64,000 nucleotides of DNA from Thermosporothrix hazakensis (GCF_003253565.1 NZ_QKUF01000016.1:1-64000), one strand, 5' to 3'. Shown: positions 8,104 to 16,144, numbered from the stretch's first letter. Notes: a model not told the origin generated them from the letters alone. Numbers and translations: made by a program.

Positions 8104-8562
8104 TTAACGAGAGATACCACGTCGTCCATGCAGAAAATCAGCGAATGCATCCCGTTGCTGCTGATTGAACAACGGAGGAGCCGCCGTTACCGGGAAGAAA
8201 CGCAGATCTAACGTCTCCTCTCCATCGATAGAGAGCGTTCCCCCACATATCGAGCACACAAAGACGAAAGCGATCGGTTGTGCTTGATCTCCATTGGGAT
8301 AGTCATCACTGTAGCGTGTATAGACTCCCTGGAAATACTCCACCTTGATATGCAGTCCTGTCTCTTCATAGACCTCTCGGATGACTGTCTCTTCTGCGGA
8401 TTCTCCCAGTTCAAGCGCCCCACCGGGCAAGCCCCAGGCATGCTTATCGCCTCTCATTTGCAACAGAACTTCCCGCTCTTCATTCAGCACAATGGCTGTT
8501 GAGAAATTGAGAAAGATACGGTCATGTCCTACTTTACTTCGTATCCAGCGTATATAGTCCAT
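8104..8562 (-). CDS. Nudix hydrolase
   Basis: 152 residues. A complete Nudix box lies at residues 48-70: Gly48, Glu54 and REVYEETG. An N-terminal extension of ~20 residues (MDYIRWIRSKVGHDRIFLNF) precedes the domain, a form common among Nudix proteins annotated as DNA mismatch-repair or ADP-ribose pyrophosphatase homologues. Substrate unresolved. ATG at 8562 has GGGAG upstream. It is the second Nudix gene in this window that lies near a BTAD regulator, the other being at 2893. It is not closely similar to that one outside the motif. Confidence 0.85.
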   Translation of the reverse strand: MDYIRWIRSKVGHDRIFLNFSTAIVLNEEREVLLQMRGDKHAWGLPGGALELGESAEETVIREVYEETGLHIKVEYFQGVYTRYSDDYPNGDQAQPIAFVFVCSICGGTLSIDGEETLDLRFFPVTAAPPLFNQQQRDAFADFLHGRRGISR

Positions 8563-8644
8563 CAGCAGGTGCTCCCTTTGTACGTAGCGTTCGATAAAAA
8601 TCCTGGATCCTTTGATCTAGCTCCTTGACTTCTTGAAGATGCTT
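8534..8644 (-). pseudogene. Short coiled-coil fragment upstream of Nudix gene
   Basis: Between stops at 8645-8647 and 8534-8536 a 36-codon minus-strand frame encodes a strongly amphipathic helix (KHLQEVKELDQRIQDFY) ending in a short tail. No start codon lies at its beginning; an ATG three codons earlier is cut off by TAG. It looks like the end of a decayed helical protein, for example the dimerisation helix of a regulator. Tentative. Confidence 0.2.
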
Positions 8645-8722
8645 CTATGCGTTCATTTCTGGCGCAGCTTATGTCGAGACTTTCCATATTGCAAGGAAGA
8701 CCATGCGAGAACCATATGATGC

Positions 8723-9832
8723 TCAGTGAGCGGGCCGCAATTTCCACGCCCATTTCTCCGTATCTTGAAGCCGAAGTGAAGAATAATCTTCTCCATAGAG
8801 ACGTTGGCACATCTCCCTTGCTTCATCGGTGAAGATCACCGTTCCATCTTCAGTGACCTGCCGAATACCATCAAGCTGCAAGCCAGCTTCATTGATCCGC
8901 AGGGCCTCTTCCAGAGAAAGCGATGCAGGCAATGCAAGAGAAAGCTCGTTCCTGCTCAGAAAGACAGGATATCCTCCCGGAAGTCCCTGCGGACCGGGGA
9001 CATGAACAAGCTGAGGTACAGGCGAGAGCAAGGCTCGAATCGTTACAAGCGCTGAGGCGGCTGTCATGGGCAATCCAGCAGTCCCGCGAGGACGGGGATA
9101 GGCTGCGGGAAACGTCTTGAACACGGCTTCAAGGTTAAGCTGATCGGTCACATCAATCCCATCAACGAGCACACTTATATGGTATGGCGCGTTATTGAGA
9201 GGCCGACGAGAAAGAGCATAACTCACCGCACGAGCCATGATCAGACGAAGTTCCAGGCGCTCATATTCTACACCAAGTTCTTGAGCACAAACGAGGCGCA
9301 GTGCAGGAAGGTTGTTTGCCAGTTCTCCCACGCCCGCAGTTGGTGCTAACCCTATCGTATTCAGGACCGGGTGGACCACATCAGGATACATGGGGTTGAG
9401 CACAAGCATGGCTTTCTTTTGTCGCTTCACCGCTTGCATCAGGTTGTGTGCAAGTGGCAGGTACAAAGGAAGGAGCGGCGCCATTGTCCAGACGGCGACC
9501 GGGAAAAATGATGTGACGTCAACCCAGCGTTGCAGCGAGGCAGTCAACAGCACGATATCCGGTTGCGTCTCTTCTAAGACTTGTTGGATCTGCTCTTGCT
9601 GAAGCAAATCCAGCGGTACACAGGTCACGGGATGATCAGAGACACCAAGCTGAAGGGCAGCTAACCGCGAAAGGTTGCTGCGTCGCTGGATCTCTTCGAG
9701 ATGACGTCCTGCAATGATGATTTCTAGCGGCATGCTTTCTCGCATCAACAGATCCAGGATGCAGGCTCCCAACTGACCAAAGCCAGCAAAGAGAAGACGG
9801 GGGTCATTGTACCTCCTCCCGCAATAGACCAA
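8723..9832 (-). CDS. Rossmann-fold NAD(P)-binding protein, likely 5' frameshift
   Basis: About 360 residues. The N-terminus carries a dinucleotide-binding fingerprint (LLFAGFGQLGACILDLL) followed by a second strand ending AGRH, as in saccharopine-dehydrogenase-like or homoserine-dehydrogenase-like folds. The C-terminal two thirds are not recognised. The open frame begins at TTG 9832, inside the upstream BTAD gene and without a good ribosome binding site. A much better start exists: GGAGGAGG before ATG at 9807, which overlaps the TGA of the BTAD gene. However, that ATG is one base out of frame because the C run (GGGGG at 9799-9803 on the plus strand) has five bases. Six would give MTPRLLFAGFGQLG. 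See finding. Confidence 0.6.
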   Translation of the reverse strand: MVYCGRRYNDPRLLFAGFGQLGACILDLLMRESMPLEIIIAGRHLEEIQRRSNLSRLAALQLGVSDHPVTCVPLDLLQQEQIQQVLEETQPDIVLLTASLQRWVDVTSFFPVAVWTMAPLLPLYLPLAHNLMQAVKRQKKAMLVLNPMYPDVVHPVLNTIGLAPTAGVGELANNLPALRLVCAQELGVEYERLELRLIMARAVSYALSRRPLNNAPYHISVLVDGIDVTDQLNLEAVFKTFPAAYPRPRGTAGLPMTAASALVTIRALLSPVPQLVHVPGPQGLPGGYPVFLSRNELSLALPASLSLEEALRINEAGLQLDGIRQVTEDGTVIFTDEAREMCQRLYGEDYSSLRLQDTEKWAWKLRPAH

Positions 9833-11789
9833 ACTCTTCTTTAACTGCGCGTATTGGAGCGTCCTGGTGCCAGGAATGTGGAATTTCTTTTTTCAGTGTC
9901 GTGATCGCCTCAGCATATCGTTTCTTGCTTTGAAGGGCAATTGCCCCTTCAAGCCCCTGCCTCAAACAAGTGACATAGCACTCTCTGTCTCCCATCAGTA
10001 GAGCTGCTCTGCTCTGATAATTCACCATTTCCAGACGGTTGCGTTCAGGTGTCGCCGCACTCGCATTGTTCGTATAAGGGACAAGAACAGTCCACGCTCG
10101 CTTTGGCTCTCCGAGTACCAGAGCCAGCAGGGCTTCGTTTCCTGCAATACGAGCCTTTCCCTGATCTATTTCCGCCAGCGAAGGTTTGGACTGCTCTGCA
10201 TCTCCTTTCTCGATCGTTTCCCAGGCAAGCTGAAGGTAAAACTCCGCCTCCTTGTGTCGTTGCTGATAGGCAAGAGCTACAGCGGTACCCGCGTGGATTC
10301 CGGCACGAACGGTCGGCGCAACGGTGGGTTCGTTGCAATAGAGCTGTGCTTCTAAAAACACAGGAAGCATTTGCTTCTCCTGCCCGGTGTAGCGCAAGGC
10401 AGTAGCAAACTGTCTCAACGAGGCAAGCAGCGTATTGGGATCTCGGGAAAGACGCGCGAAGCGAACGCTCTCCAAACAGGCAATCACTTTTTCCTGCATC
10501 CGAAGAGAGTGAGCAAAAAGAATACTTTGCAGGCGCAGCGCCTCTGCTTGTAAACGGGCCAGGGTCTGATGTTTCAAGGCAGCTTCTCGCGTTTCAATCA
10601 ACGGCTGAAGCAGACGTTGGGCAAGCGAGAACTGTCCGGCATCACAGAGTTGCCAGCATGCGTTAATCACCTGCTCTTGCGCGAGAACAGTCGCTTCAAG
10701 CGGGGGCTCTTTTCTGGAGCCCTGTTGTGAAACCTGCTCCCACTCGGGAAGCTCAAAGATGCTTCCCTCCATAGAAGCAGCGATTCCAGCCAACCCTAAA
10801 AATGGGAAGAGGTCTCGACGAGTCAAAAATGGCATCGTGTCATCTCCCTCGATCATTGCTTGCTCTTTTCCCTCCTCATCTTGCAAGAAAGAGGAAGGGT
10901 AGAATGATCCATTTTGATACTGTAACGCCTGTCGTTCTTTTTCATCTCCTAGTATTATCTTTGATGAGCTGAATTGGGAGAGATGTGTTCCTTGCTCGAA
11001 CTGCCCGAGATGAAACTGTTTTCCCAGAGAACGGAGAGAGGGAGGCAACACAAGGGGTATTTTCTTGCGAGCCAGATGCAACTCAACTTCTTGAGACAGA
11101 TGGAGGGCAAGGTCTGGCCGCTGAAGGCGTGCCAGGCCCCCCATACATTGCTCAAGCGTGTGAAAATCGCTCGGGAGCTCCTGGAAATAGTCACAAAAAT
11201 ACTCATGAGCCTTCTCCGCATCTCCGAGCGCAAGCATACTCAGACCCAAACCGCGAAGCATCTGCCGGCGGGCACGATCGATCTTCTCCTGCTTACGCCT
11301 GACAATGCGCTGCTCTCTCCAGGGGGCCGCCACATCATCAGAGAGGAAGGTGCCTCGCGCTATCAGGGCCTCGGCCTGCTGCCAGAGCAACAACGCTCTC
11401 TGTGGCTCATCACAACACCCAGCTTCTTCAACCAGGGTAAGAAAGGCGTCGGCATCCCACCAGAACCGCTCCTGAGCTGGCAAGGTTACCCGCACATGAT
11501 CAATCTCCGCAAAGAAGACCTCCCGCGTGAGGCACGGGTGCACACGGCTGATACTGCGATTGTTGAGTATATCTTCTAAGCGCTCCCGCCCTTCCTGCTC
11601 ATGATCATAGAGCGCTCTGGCCAGCTCTGCTCGTGGCAGGGTTCGCTCTGAAGCACACAACAGCAACGCCAGCACCCCTCGCAGCTTCTCGCGTCGGCGC
11701 AGCGAAATCACCTCGGTCTGCTCGGCACAGTCAAGTTCCAGGCGCGAAGGTCCAAAGGTCGTCAATCGTATGTGGATGTCTGCGTTCAT
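9804..11789 (-). CDS. Winged-helix/BTAD transcriptional regulator, TPR-like C-terminus
   Basis: 661 residues. Residues 1-105 are the winged-helix DNA-binding part (LRGVLALLLCASERTLPRAELARALY). Residues ~110-245 form the BTAD domain. At residues 319-342 an RRDLFPFLGLAGIAAS segment gives a short hydrophobic stretch behind a twin arginine; given its internal position this is unlikely to be a secretion signal. The rest is helical repeats, probably a ligand- or protein-sensing region. It is the first gene of a minus-strand unit and overlaps the start of the Rossmann-protein gene (ATGA arrangement at 9804-9807), so the two are probably translationally coupled and may act together. Target unknown. 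Confidence 0.8.
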   Translation of the reverse strand: MNADIHIRLTTFGPSRLELDCAEQTEVISLRRREKLRGVLALLLCASERTLPRAELARALYDHEQEGRERLEDILNNRSISRVHPCLTREVFFAEIDHVRVTLPAQERFWWDADAFLTLVEEAGCCDEPQRALLLWQQAEALIARGTFLSDDVAAPWREQRIVRRKQEKIDRARRQMLRGLGLSMLALGDAEKAHEYFCDYFQELPSDFHTLEQCMGGLARLQRPDLALHLSQEVELHLARKKIPLVLPPSLRSLGKQFHLGQFEQGTHLSQFSSSKIILGDEKERQALQYQNGSFYPSSFLQDEEGKEQAMIEGDDTMPFLTRRDLFPFLGLAGIAASMEGSIFELPEWEQVSQQGSRKEPPLEATVLAQEQVINACWQLCDAGQFSLAQRLLQPLIETREAALKHQTLARLQAEALRLQSILFAHSLRMQEKVIACLESVRFARLSRDPNTLLASLRQFATALRYTGQEKQMLPVFLEAQLYCNEPTVAPTVRAGIHAGTAVALAYQQRHKEAEFYLQLAWETIEKGDAEQSKPSLAEIDQGKARIAGNEALLALVLGEPKRAWTVLVPYTNNASAATPERNRLEMVNYQSRAALLMGDRECYVTCLRQGLEGAIALQSKKRYAEAITTLKKEIPHSWHQDAPIRAVKEEFGLLREEVQ

Positions 11790-12147
11790 CCCTCCAATAC
11801 CTCCTCACTCATCTCCTTCGTGATTTCCGCATTCTCTGCTTGAGAGCAAGTATACCATGTTCTTCCCCTCATTGTATAGTCCCTTCTGATCTCGTGTGCT
11901 TTTTCTCAACCATGCATGAAACAGGTGGCAAACATGTTCTCTCCAGGGATCGCGGGTGTATGCTTGAAATGCAGAGAGAAAGATGACCAGGGACCGCCAA
12001 TGATGCGTCAGCGGTTCCCGCTCATCGCTCTTCATGTCATCTCCCAGGCAGGGAGAGGCAGAGGAACACCGTGTTTCCTCTCTTTGCTGAAGGAACAAAG
12101 CACTCACTCTGTATTAAGTAACAGACATTTGTCTTTCTGTTTCCATA

Positions 12148-12183
12148 TAGTAGCAAAAGTTATATTTATAACAAATGCTACTA
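12148..12183. repeat. 36-bp interrupted palindrome
   Basis: Perfect outer arms TAGTAGCA / TGCTACTA (8 bp each) and perfect inner arms GTTATA / TATAAC (6 bp each) are placed symmetrically around a TT centre. Both arm pairs are separated by AAA on each side, which does not pair. The nested symmetry suggests binding by a dimer or tetramer of a regulator, or a recombination/replication site. It lies 25 bp upstream of the promoter of an operon that encodes HTH proteins. Confidence 0.6.
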
Positions 12184-12207
12184 ATATAGTAATGTGAGTA
12201 ATTTATA

Positions 12208-12236
12208 TTGAAAATAGATAAATGCCATGTTACACT
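12208..12236 (+). promoter_or_regulatory. Promoter of the small-gene operon
   Basis: TTGAAA (12208-12213) and TACACT (12231-12236) are separated by 17 bp. This fits a sigma-70 promoter reading into the operon that starts at 12406, leaving a leader of about 160 nt. Confidence 0.5.
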
Positions 12237-12405
12237 AAAAACGCATGTATAAGAGAGCGTGTTATTCTTTTTCTCGTTCTCTTCTGCTACTCTATCTACT
12301 CACTTGTTGATAGCAGCCCGTTCCGCTCTATCACGACGCTGTGGCCGGGTGATGGAGAGCATGCGGGGACGGAAGGATGCCAGAGATGAGTACAAGGAGG
12401 AAGAT

Positions 12406-12681
12406 GTGAGCACAACCATCAGCAGTGAGGTGGCGCGGCTGCGCATGCGGATTGCCCGGGAGTGTGAAGCAATGCACCGGGGCCTCTCGGGCGTCGCAAT
12501 GGTGGCACGCCATGCCTTTATCAATGAACGGTATGCAGCCCTCGAAGCGTCCTGGCAGCGGCTGGAAGAGCTGATAGGGGCCGAGCAAGCGAGTACGCTC
12601 GTCTGTCAAACGTACTTCCGGATGATAGAACCGAATGGAGGCAGGGCCGATGCAGCAGAAACGGCAACCGAGGATTGTTGA
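12406..12681 (+). CDS. Small helical protein, first gene of unknown operon
   Basis: 91 residues from GTG at 12406, chosen because AAGGAGG ends five bases before it. The frame is open from 12259, but the upstream part encodes a low-quality hydrophobic stretch. The product is predicted to be helical (SSEVARLRMRIARECEAMHR; RYAALEASWQRLEELIG) with no catalytic or DNA-binding motif recognised. Its 3' end overlaps the next gene by 32 bp, which suggests translational coupling. First member of a compact rightward operon ending at 14697. Function unknown. Confidence 0.55.
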   Translation: MSTTISSEVARLRMRIARECEAMHRGLSGVAMVARHAFINERYAALEASWQRLEELIGAEQASTLVCQTYFRMIEPNGGRADAAETATEDC

Positions 12682-12895
12682 AAAACAGTATGTCGTGGTG
12701 CTCTCGTCAACGGAATTGACAACGGCGCTGGTGGCGGCGCAGCGCCAGATGACAGAACTCGTAGCGCGCCACCCGGAGCTGCTGTCGGAGCCAGAACAGC
12801 TACAGCTCTATGGGTTATTGCAGTTCACGATGAAGGTAGAACAGGTCATCGAGCAAGAGCGGCACCAGGGGATGCAGCGTGAGGGGGGCGGGTGA
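12650..12895 (+). CDS. Small helical protein of unknown operon
   Basis: 81 residues from ATG at 12650, eight bases after GGAGG; an in-frame ATG at 12635 is less well placed. The sequence has a short beta-like start (KQYVVVLSSTEL) and then two amphipathic helices (ALVAAQRQMTELVARH; LLQFTMKVEQVIEQERHQ). No family recognised. Overlaps the gene before it. Function unknown; context suggests a role together with its neighbours. Confidence 0.5.
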   Translation: MQQKRQPRIVEKQYVVVLSSTELTTALVAAQRQMTELVARHPELLSEPEQLQLYGLLQFTMKVEQVIEQERHQGMQREGGG

Positions 12896-12899
12896 GAGA

Positions 12900-13061
12900 A
12901 TGAGCGCTCGAGCCCCAAAGCGAGAGATATTCACGACGAATGAACAGGTTTCCCCTTCGTTACGCTCATCCGGGCAAACGTCCGAGCAGACATTGAAAGG
13001 AGTCTATGACCGATGCGTACCTATACAGCAGATATCACGAACCACGATACACAACCTTTGA
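12900..13061 (+). CDS. Possible small ORF within operon
   Basis: 53 codons from ATG at 12900, with GGGTGAGAG upstream. Ser/Thr/Arg-rich and without clear secondary structure. It would overlap the HTH gene at 13013 by 49 bp in another frame. It fills an otherwise 117-bp gap in a tightly packed operon, which is the main reason to list it. It may be only leader sequence for the next gene. Confidence 0.2.
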   Translation: MSARAPKREIFTTNEQVSPSLRSSGQTSEQTLKGVYDRCVPIQQISRTTIHNL

Positions 13062-13300
13062 GCAGAAAAGCCGTGCAACGGGCTCAGATAACACACTACA
13101 TGAAGCGGCATCGGCTCTCGATCCACACCGTGGCTTTTGTTGCCGGGGTCCCGCTCATGGTGGTCTGGCGCGTTCAGCAGGGCGAGCCGGTCACGCAGGA
13201 GCACGCTCACACGATCAAGTCTGCGTTCCTGTGTTTAACCGGTATGTCGTATGAAGGCAGCTTTGCGGTGTATCCAGAAGAAAGTCAGGGAACACGATGA
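13013..13300 (+). CDS. Small helix-turn-helix protein
   Basis: 95 residues. After a polar N-terminus, residues ~35-72 form a Cro-like helix-turn-helix: SIHTVAFVAGVPLMVVWRVQ, followed by a third helix and a conserved-looking LTGMSYEGSF tail. ATG at 13013 is used because AAAGGAG is ten bases upstream; the ATG at 13006 in another frame is too close to it. The stop overlaps the next start (ATGA). Probably a DNA-binding regulator of this operon or of the palindrome upstream; that link is inferred. Confidence 0.6.
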   Translation: MRTYTADITNHDTQPLSRKAVQRAQITHYMKRHRLSIHTVAFVAGVPLMVVWRVQQGEPVTQEHAHTIKSAFLCLTGMSYEGSFAVYPEESQGTR

Positions 13301-13797
13301 GACGACAGAAAAAGCAGCAACAGAACATCACTCCCTTGTTCCCGAAGGCCAACGACTCCCTGCCCACCACCAATCTGGTCTGGCCGGCCTACGATCAGCT
13401 TCGCAAGAGCGATGGGGCGCTTCTGGTTCCCCGGCTCTGCCTCTCCTTCAATGATGTGCGGGTGGTTGAAACCATCGTGGGCTCATACATCTCGTACCTT
13501 GAGCATACATCCCGCTTGAAGCCGTCAAACCGTGCCAAAATCCAGCGCCTGAGCGGGCTGCGCGCGCGCTTGCACGGCTTGCTTGCCCATGAGCAAAAAG
13601 ATTCCCTCTCGAGTGCGGCTATCCTGCTGACGCTCGAGGATCTGGAACTGCTGAACGAGGTGCTCGATGCCTTCCTCACCCTCATTAAACGGCTCACAGT
13701 CCGGTCTCAGGAGCGTGATGAGCTGGTGCAGGCGCTTCGGTTCTTGCAGCGCACCATCGAGGATATGATCCAGATCCAGTTGAACGGGGTGGAGTGA
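13297..13797 (+). CDS. 166-aa helical protein of unknown operon
   Basis: The first ~60 residues are basic then mixed; the rest is helical with leucine-rich heptads (LEDLELLNEVLDAFLTLIKRL; RDELVQALRFLQRTIEDMI). It may form a coiled coil or helical bundle. Start and stop overlap both neighbours by 4 bp (ATGA), strong evidence for translational coupling. No family recognised. Cytosolic; no signal or membrane segment. Confidence 0.6.
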   Translation: MRRQKKQQQNITPLFPKANDSLPTTNLVWPAYDQLRKSDGALLVPRLCLSFNDVRVVETIVGSYISYLEHTSRLKPSNRAKIQRLSGLRARLHGLLAHEQKDSLSSAAILLTLEDLELLNEVLDAFLTLIKRLTVRSQERDELVQALRFLQRTIEDMIQIQLNGVE

Positions 13798-14177
13798 TGA
13801 TCCGACGCATTGAGACTGATGAGGCTACGCTTGCAAGTGTCAAAAAGCTCGTAGAGCAACAGCTTCAGGGAGAGAACAAGGCGGCTGAGCGGTCCTCTTA
13901 TGAGCGCTTTTTGCAGGATCTTGACAGGCCGGTGCCCCCCACGCTCATGGAGGTGGCGGCGCTCTTGCGGGAAGTGCAGAAGATACAGGAGGCCTTTCCT
14001 CACCTGACCCGGGAAGGCCAGAGTGCGGCTCAAGCACGTCTTGCGGAGATCGAAAAGTGCTTGAGCCAGTGGGGGCTGGTGCTTGGTCAGCACCTGTTTC
14101 TTGCCGAGCGGTGTGTGAGTGCTGGCAAAGATGGATATGTGATGCTTGTCTCGAAGAAAGGGGAAAGAGATGCGTGA
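13794..14177 (+). CDS. 127-aa helical protein of unknown operon
   Basis: Begins with two ATG codons, the first overlapping the upstream stop (ATGA at 13794-13797). Predicted helices include ATLASVKKLVEQQLQ and VAALLREVQKIQEAF. The C-terminal ~25 residues (CVSAGKDGYVMLVSKKGERD) look like a short beta hairpin. No family recognised. Its end overlaps the next gene by 8 bp. Probably a structural or adaptor component of whatever the operon encodes; this is inference from size and context only. Confidence 0.55.
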   Translation: MMIRRIETDEATLASVKKLVEQQLQGENKAAERSSYERFLQDLDRPVPPTLMEVAALLREVQKIQEAFPHLTREGQSAAQARLAEIEKCLSQWGLVLGQHLFLAERCVSAGKDGYVMLVSKKGERDA

Positions 14178-14697
14178 GACGAATATCATCCCGGTGACCG
14201 TGAAGGAGATGGAAGACGGGCGCCTGCTGCTTTATCCCGTGCAGATCAAGGCGCATGCCTACCTTGAGGTGAAGCAAACGTGCCAGCGGCTTGGGATCCA
14301 ACTTGAGCATGCTCCTGTGTCCGACAACAACTGTTATCACCTGCTCTTGCCGGCATGTGCATATGCGCTCACGCTCTCGTCGGAGGAAGATGCGCGCCAT
14401 GCCGTGAAATACGCCATTGCCGACGAGCGTGCGCTGCTCATCTTTTATCCTGTTGGTGAGAGACTGCCAACGTGCGCCTTCGTGCCTTCTGTCCCTCGCT
14501 GGAGGCTCTTCATCAAAGAGCTCGCCCGGATCCGAGGCATGAGTGCAGCCACGCTTGCGGAGCAAAGTGGGCTCCCGCTGGCGCGCATTGAGCAATTCAT
14601 AGCTTTCCCCGATACTGATGCGTGGCTCAGTGAGCTTGAAAAGCTTGCGGGGGTCTTCCGGGTCTCTATGCGCGAGTTGTTTGCCGACACGAGATGA
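14170..14697 (+). CDS. Protein with C-terminal XRE-like HTH, last gene of operon
   Basis: 176 residues from ATG at 14170 (GGGGAAAGAG upstream). The first ~100 residues are a mixed alpha/beta segment of unknown family with several Cys and His residues. Residues ~118-175 form a Cro/CI-type HTH (FIKELARIRGMSAATLAEQ, then SGLPLARIEQFIAF and a closing helix ending MRELFADTR). It could be an autoregulator or a toxin-antitoxin-like control protein; neither can be shown. A strong terminator 88 bp downstream ends the operon. Confidence 0.6.
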   Translation: MRETNIIPVTVKEMEDGRLLLYPVQIKAHAYLEVKQTCQRLGIQLEHAPVSDNNCYHLLLPACAYALTLSSEEDARHAVKYAIADERALLIFYPVGERLPTCAFVPSVPRWRLFIKELARIRGMSAATLAEQSGLPLARIEQFIAFPDTDAWLSELEKLAGVFRVSMRELFADTR

Positions 14698-14784
14698 GGC
14701 TGCTCCTCAGGAGGTGAGCGCGGAAAGGGAAGGAGCCAGCAGGCCCGGATCGATAGATATCAGGTGAGAGGAAATACGGAGAAA

Positions 14785-14826
14785 CTCCTGTCGAGAAGAC
14801 GGCGCATCTTTTCGACAGGGGTTTTC
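14785..14826 (+). terminator. Rho-independent terminator of small-gene operon
   Basis: A ~15-bp stem (CTCCTGTCGAGAAGA paired with TCTTTTCGACAGGGG, with G-U wobbles at both ends) encloses a short GC loop and is followed by TTTTC. It sits 88 bp after the last stop codon. Confidence 0.8.
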
Positions 14827-15153
14827 TTTGATGCAGAGAGCGCGCCTGAACCACCTGAAGCTGAAAGTGTGTGGTCTGGCTCGAAGAGAGGCGGCCGGGC
14901 ATGCGCTGACGCTCTCGAACCCGGCTTTCGGAAGTCACGATAGAGGAAGTGGTGCACTATCCAGACTTCCAGGCATAGAGGATAGATCTTCGAGCGCTTG
15001 AGAGCGGAAGCCGCCTGAAGACGGGAGAGGCCTGGACCGCTGAGATGAACGTTTCCCGGTTGGCGAGATCGTTCATCGTCTGTTGGTTATCTGGAGGCAG
15101 GAACGGGCCTGAAGAGCAGGGGTTCTGCTTTTCAAGCCCCCGGACAGCGCTGA
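14827..15153. other. Intergenic stretch without recognised content
   Basis: About 330 bp between the terminator of the small-gene operon and the end of the convergent alpha/beta hydrolase gene. GC-rich with several short imperfect hairpins. No gene or clear signal was found. Confidence 0.5.
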
Positions 15154-15957
15154 CTAGTGCGCAATGTTTGGCTGATGTATCTGTCGGGCAAAGTCGTCGA
15201 TAAGGCGTGCGAGCTTTGTTGGCTCTTTGAAGGGGAGCTGATGGCTGTTGTCCAACCACCTGAGAGATATTTCCGGGTGGAGGTGGGCAAGCTGTTCGCC
15301 ACCTGTCTTCCACAATTGATTGTTGCGCTCGGCTCTTTCCCCGTTTTCTCCGGAGGTCTTCGTTGCCAGTACCATTTCAACCGGGCAATCAAGCTGATCA
15401 TACGCTGTAAGCACGTGTTCGCGGCGCGCGTTGATCTCAACGGTCAGATTTGTCAGATCGTCAACCGAGAGTCGATACCCCATCCCGATCAGGTACAGGA
15501 GAAGCGGCCCGAAGCGCACCGCAGGCGTATCGAGTCGTTGTCGTATCTCATCGGGATCGCTGACAAGATTGACCGGCACTGCGCCATCAATAAGAAACAG
15601 CCCGGCTATTCTTCCCGGATGCGCGGCAGCATACCAGACAGCCAGATCAGCCCCCATCGACCAGCCAACCACGATAGGCCGATGACCGGCGACCTGATCC
15701 ATAATGGCTTCTGCATCTTTCTGAAAGCTCTCAAGGGAGAGGCCGTGTGCAGTGGACGATCTCCCATGATTGCGAAAGTCGAAGGTGACAATGCGATACT
15801 GGCCGTCAAGTGCCCGGGTGATTCGCTTCCAACACACCTGGGTTGCGCCAAGCCCGTTGAAGAACAGGAGTGTTTGCCCCTGGCCTGTCTCGCTGACAGC
15901 GAGTTTCACCTGTCCATTGGCGACCTTGTAGCATCGTGTCTTTGTTGATGACATCAT
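15154..15957 (-). CDS. Alpha/beta hydrolase
   Basis: 267 residues, a single alpha/beta-hydrolase fold. The oxyanion loop FFNGLG is near residue 33, FDFRNHGRS follows, and the nucleophile elbow GWSMGAD places the catalytic Ser around residue 99. The terminal DNSHQLPFKEP segment supplies the catalytic His. Candidate reactions are ester or lactone hydrolysis; the substrate is unknown. ATG follows AAAGGAC at short distance. It lies downstream of the TetR gene on the same strand (187 bp gap), so it may belong to the TetR-controlled unit, which would fit detoxification of an ester or lactone. Confidence 0.8.
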   Translation of the reverse strand: MMSSTKTRCYKVANGQVKLAVSETGQGQTLLFFNGLGATQVCWKRITRALDGQYRIVTFDFRNHGRSSTAHGLSLESFQKDAEAIMDQVAGHRPIVVGWSMGADLAVWYAAAHPGRIAGLFLIDGAVPVNLVSDPDEIRQRLDTPAVRFGPLLLYLIGMGYRLSVDDLTNLTVEINARREHVLTAYDQLDCPVEMVLATKTSGENGERAERNNQLWKTGGEQLAHLHPEISLRWLDNSHQLPFKEPTKLARLIDDFARQIHQPNIAH

Positions 15958-16144
15958 TTTGTCCTTTCTTGATGATGTTGCTCCCGTTTTTAGCGCCGCG
16001 GGATATCCCTTCTTGCAGAAAGCAAAGGGACCATCGGCCTCATCTGGCAGAAGGAATAACTACAGGACAACACTACATCAGTATGTGCTGGTTGAAGCCT
16101 GCACTCCCCTGGAAGAATGCAAGCCAACGTATTTTATTTTGTCT

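Larger units (their letters stand above)
11790..12405. other. Intergenic control region between BTAD gene and small-gene operon
   Basis: About 600 bp without a credible gene. The right half is AT-rich and holds a 36-bp interrupted palindrome (12148-12183) and a promoter (12208-12236) for the rightward small-gene operon. The left half should contain the leftward promoter of the BTAD gene, but no convincing -35/-10 pair was identified there. Confidence 0.5.

Noticed and set aside
10734-10836. Twin-arginine signal in the BTAD protein
   Set aside because: The RR-hydrophobic segment lies at residues ~319-342, not at the N-terminus, so export by Tat is unlikely.
11805-12107. 100-codon minus-strand frame upstream of the BTAD gene
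   Set aside because: No ribosome binding site, no family features, and it lies in a promoter region.
15157-15948. 263-codon plus-strand frame
   Set aside because: Mirror of the alpha/beta hydrolase gene, which has a clear fold and catalytic motifs on the other strand.
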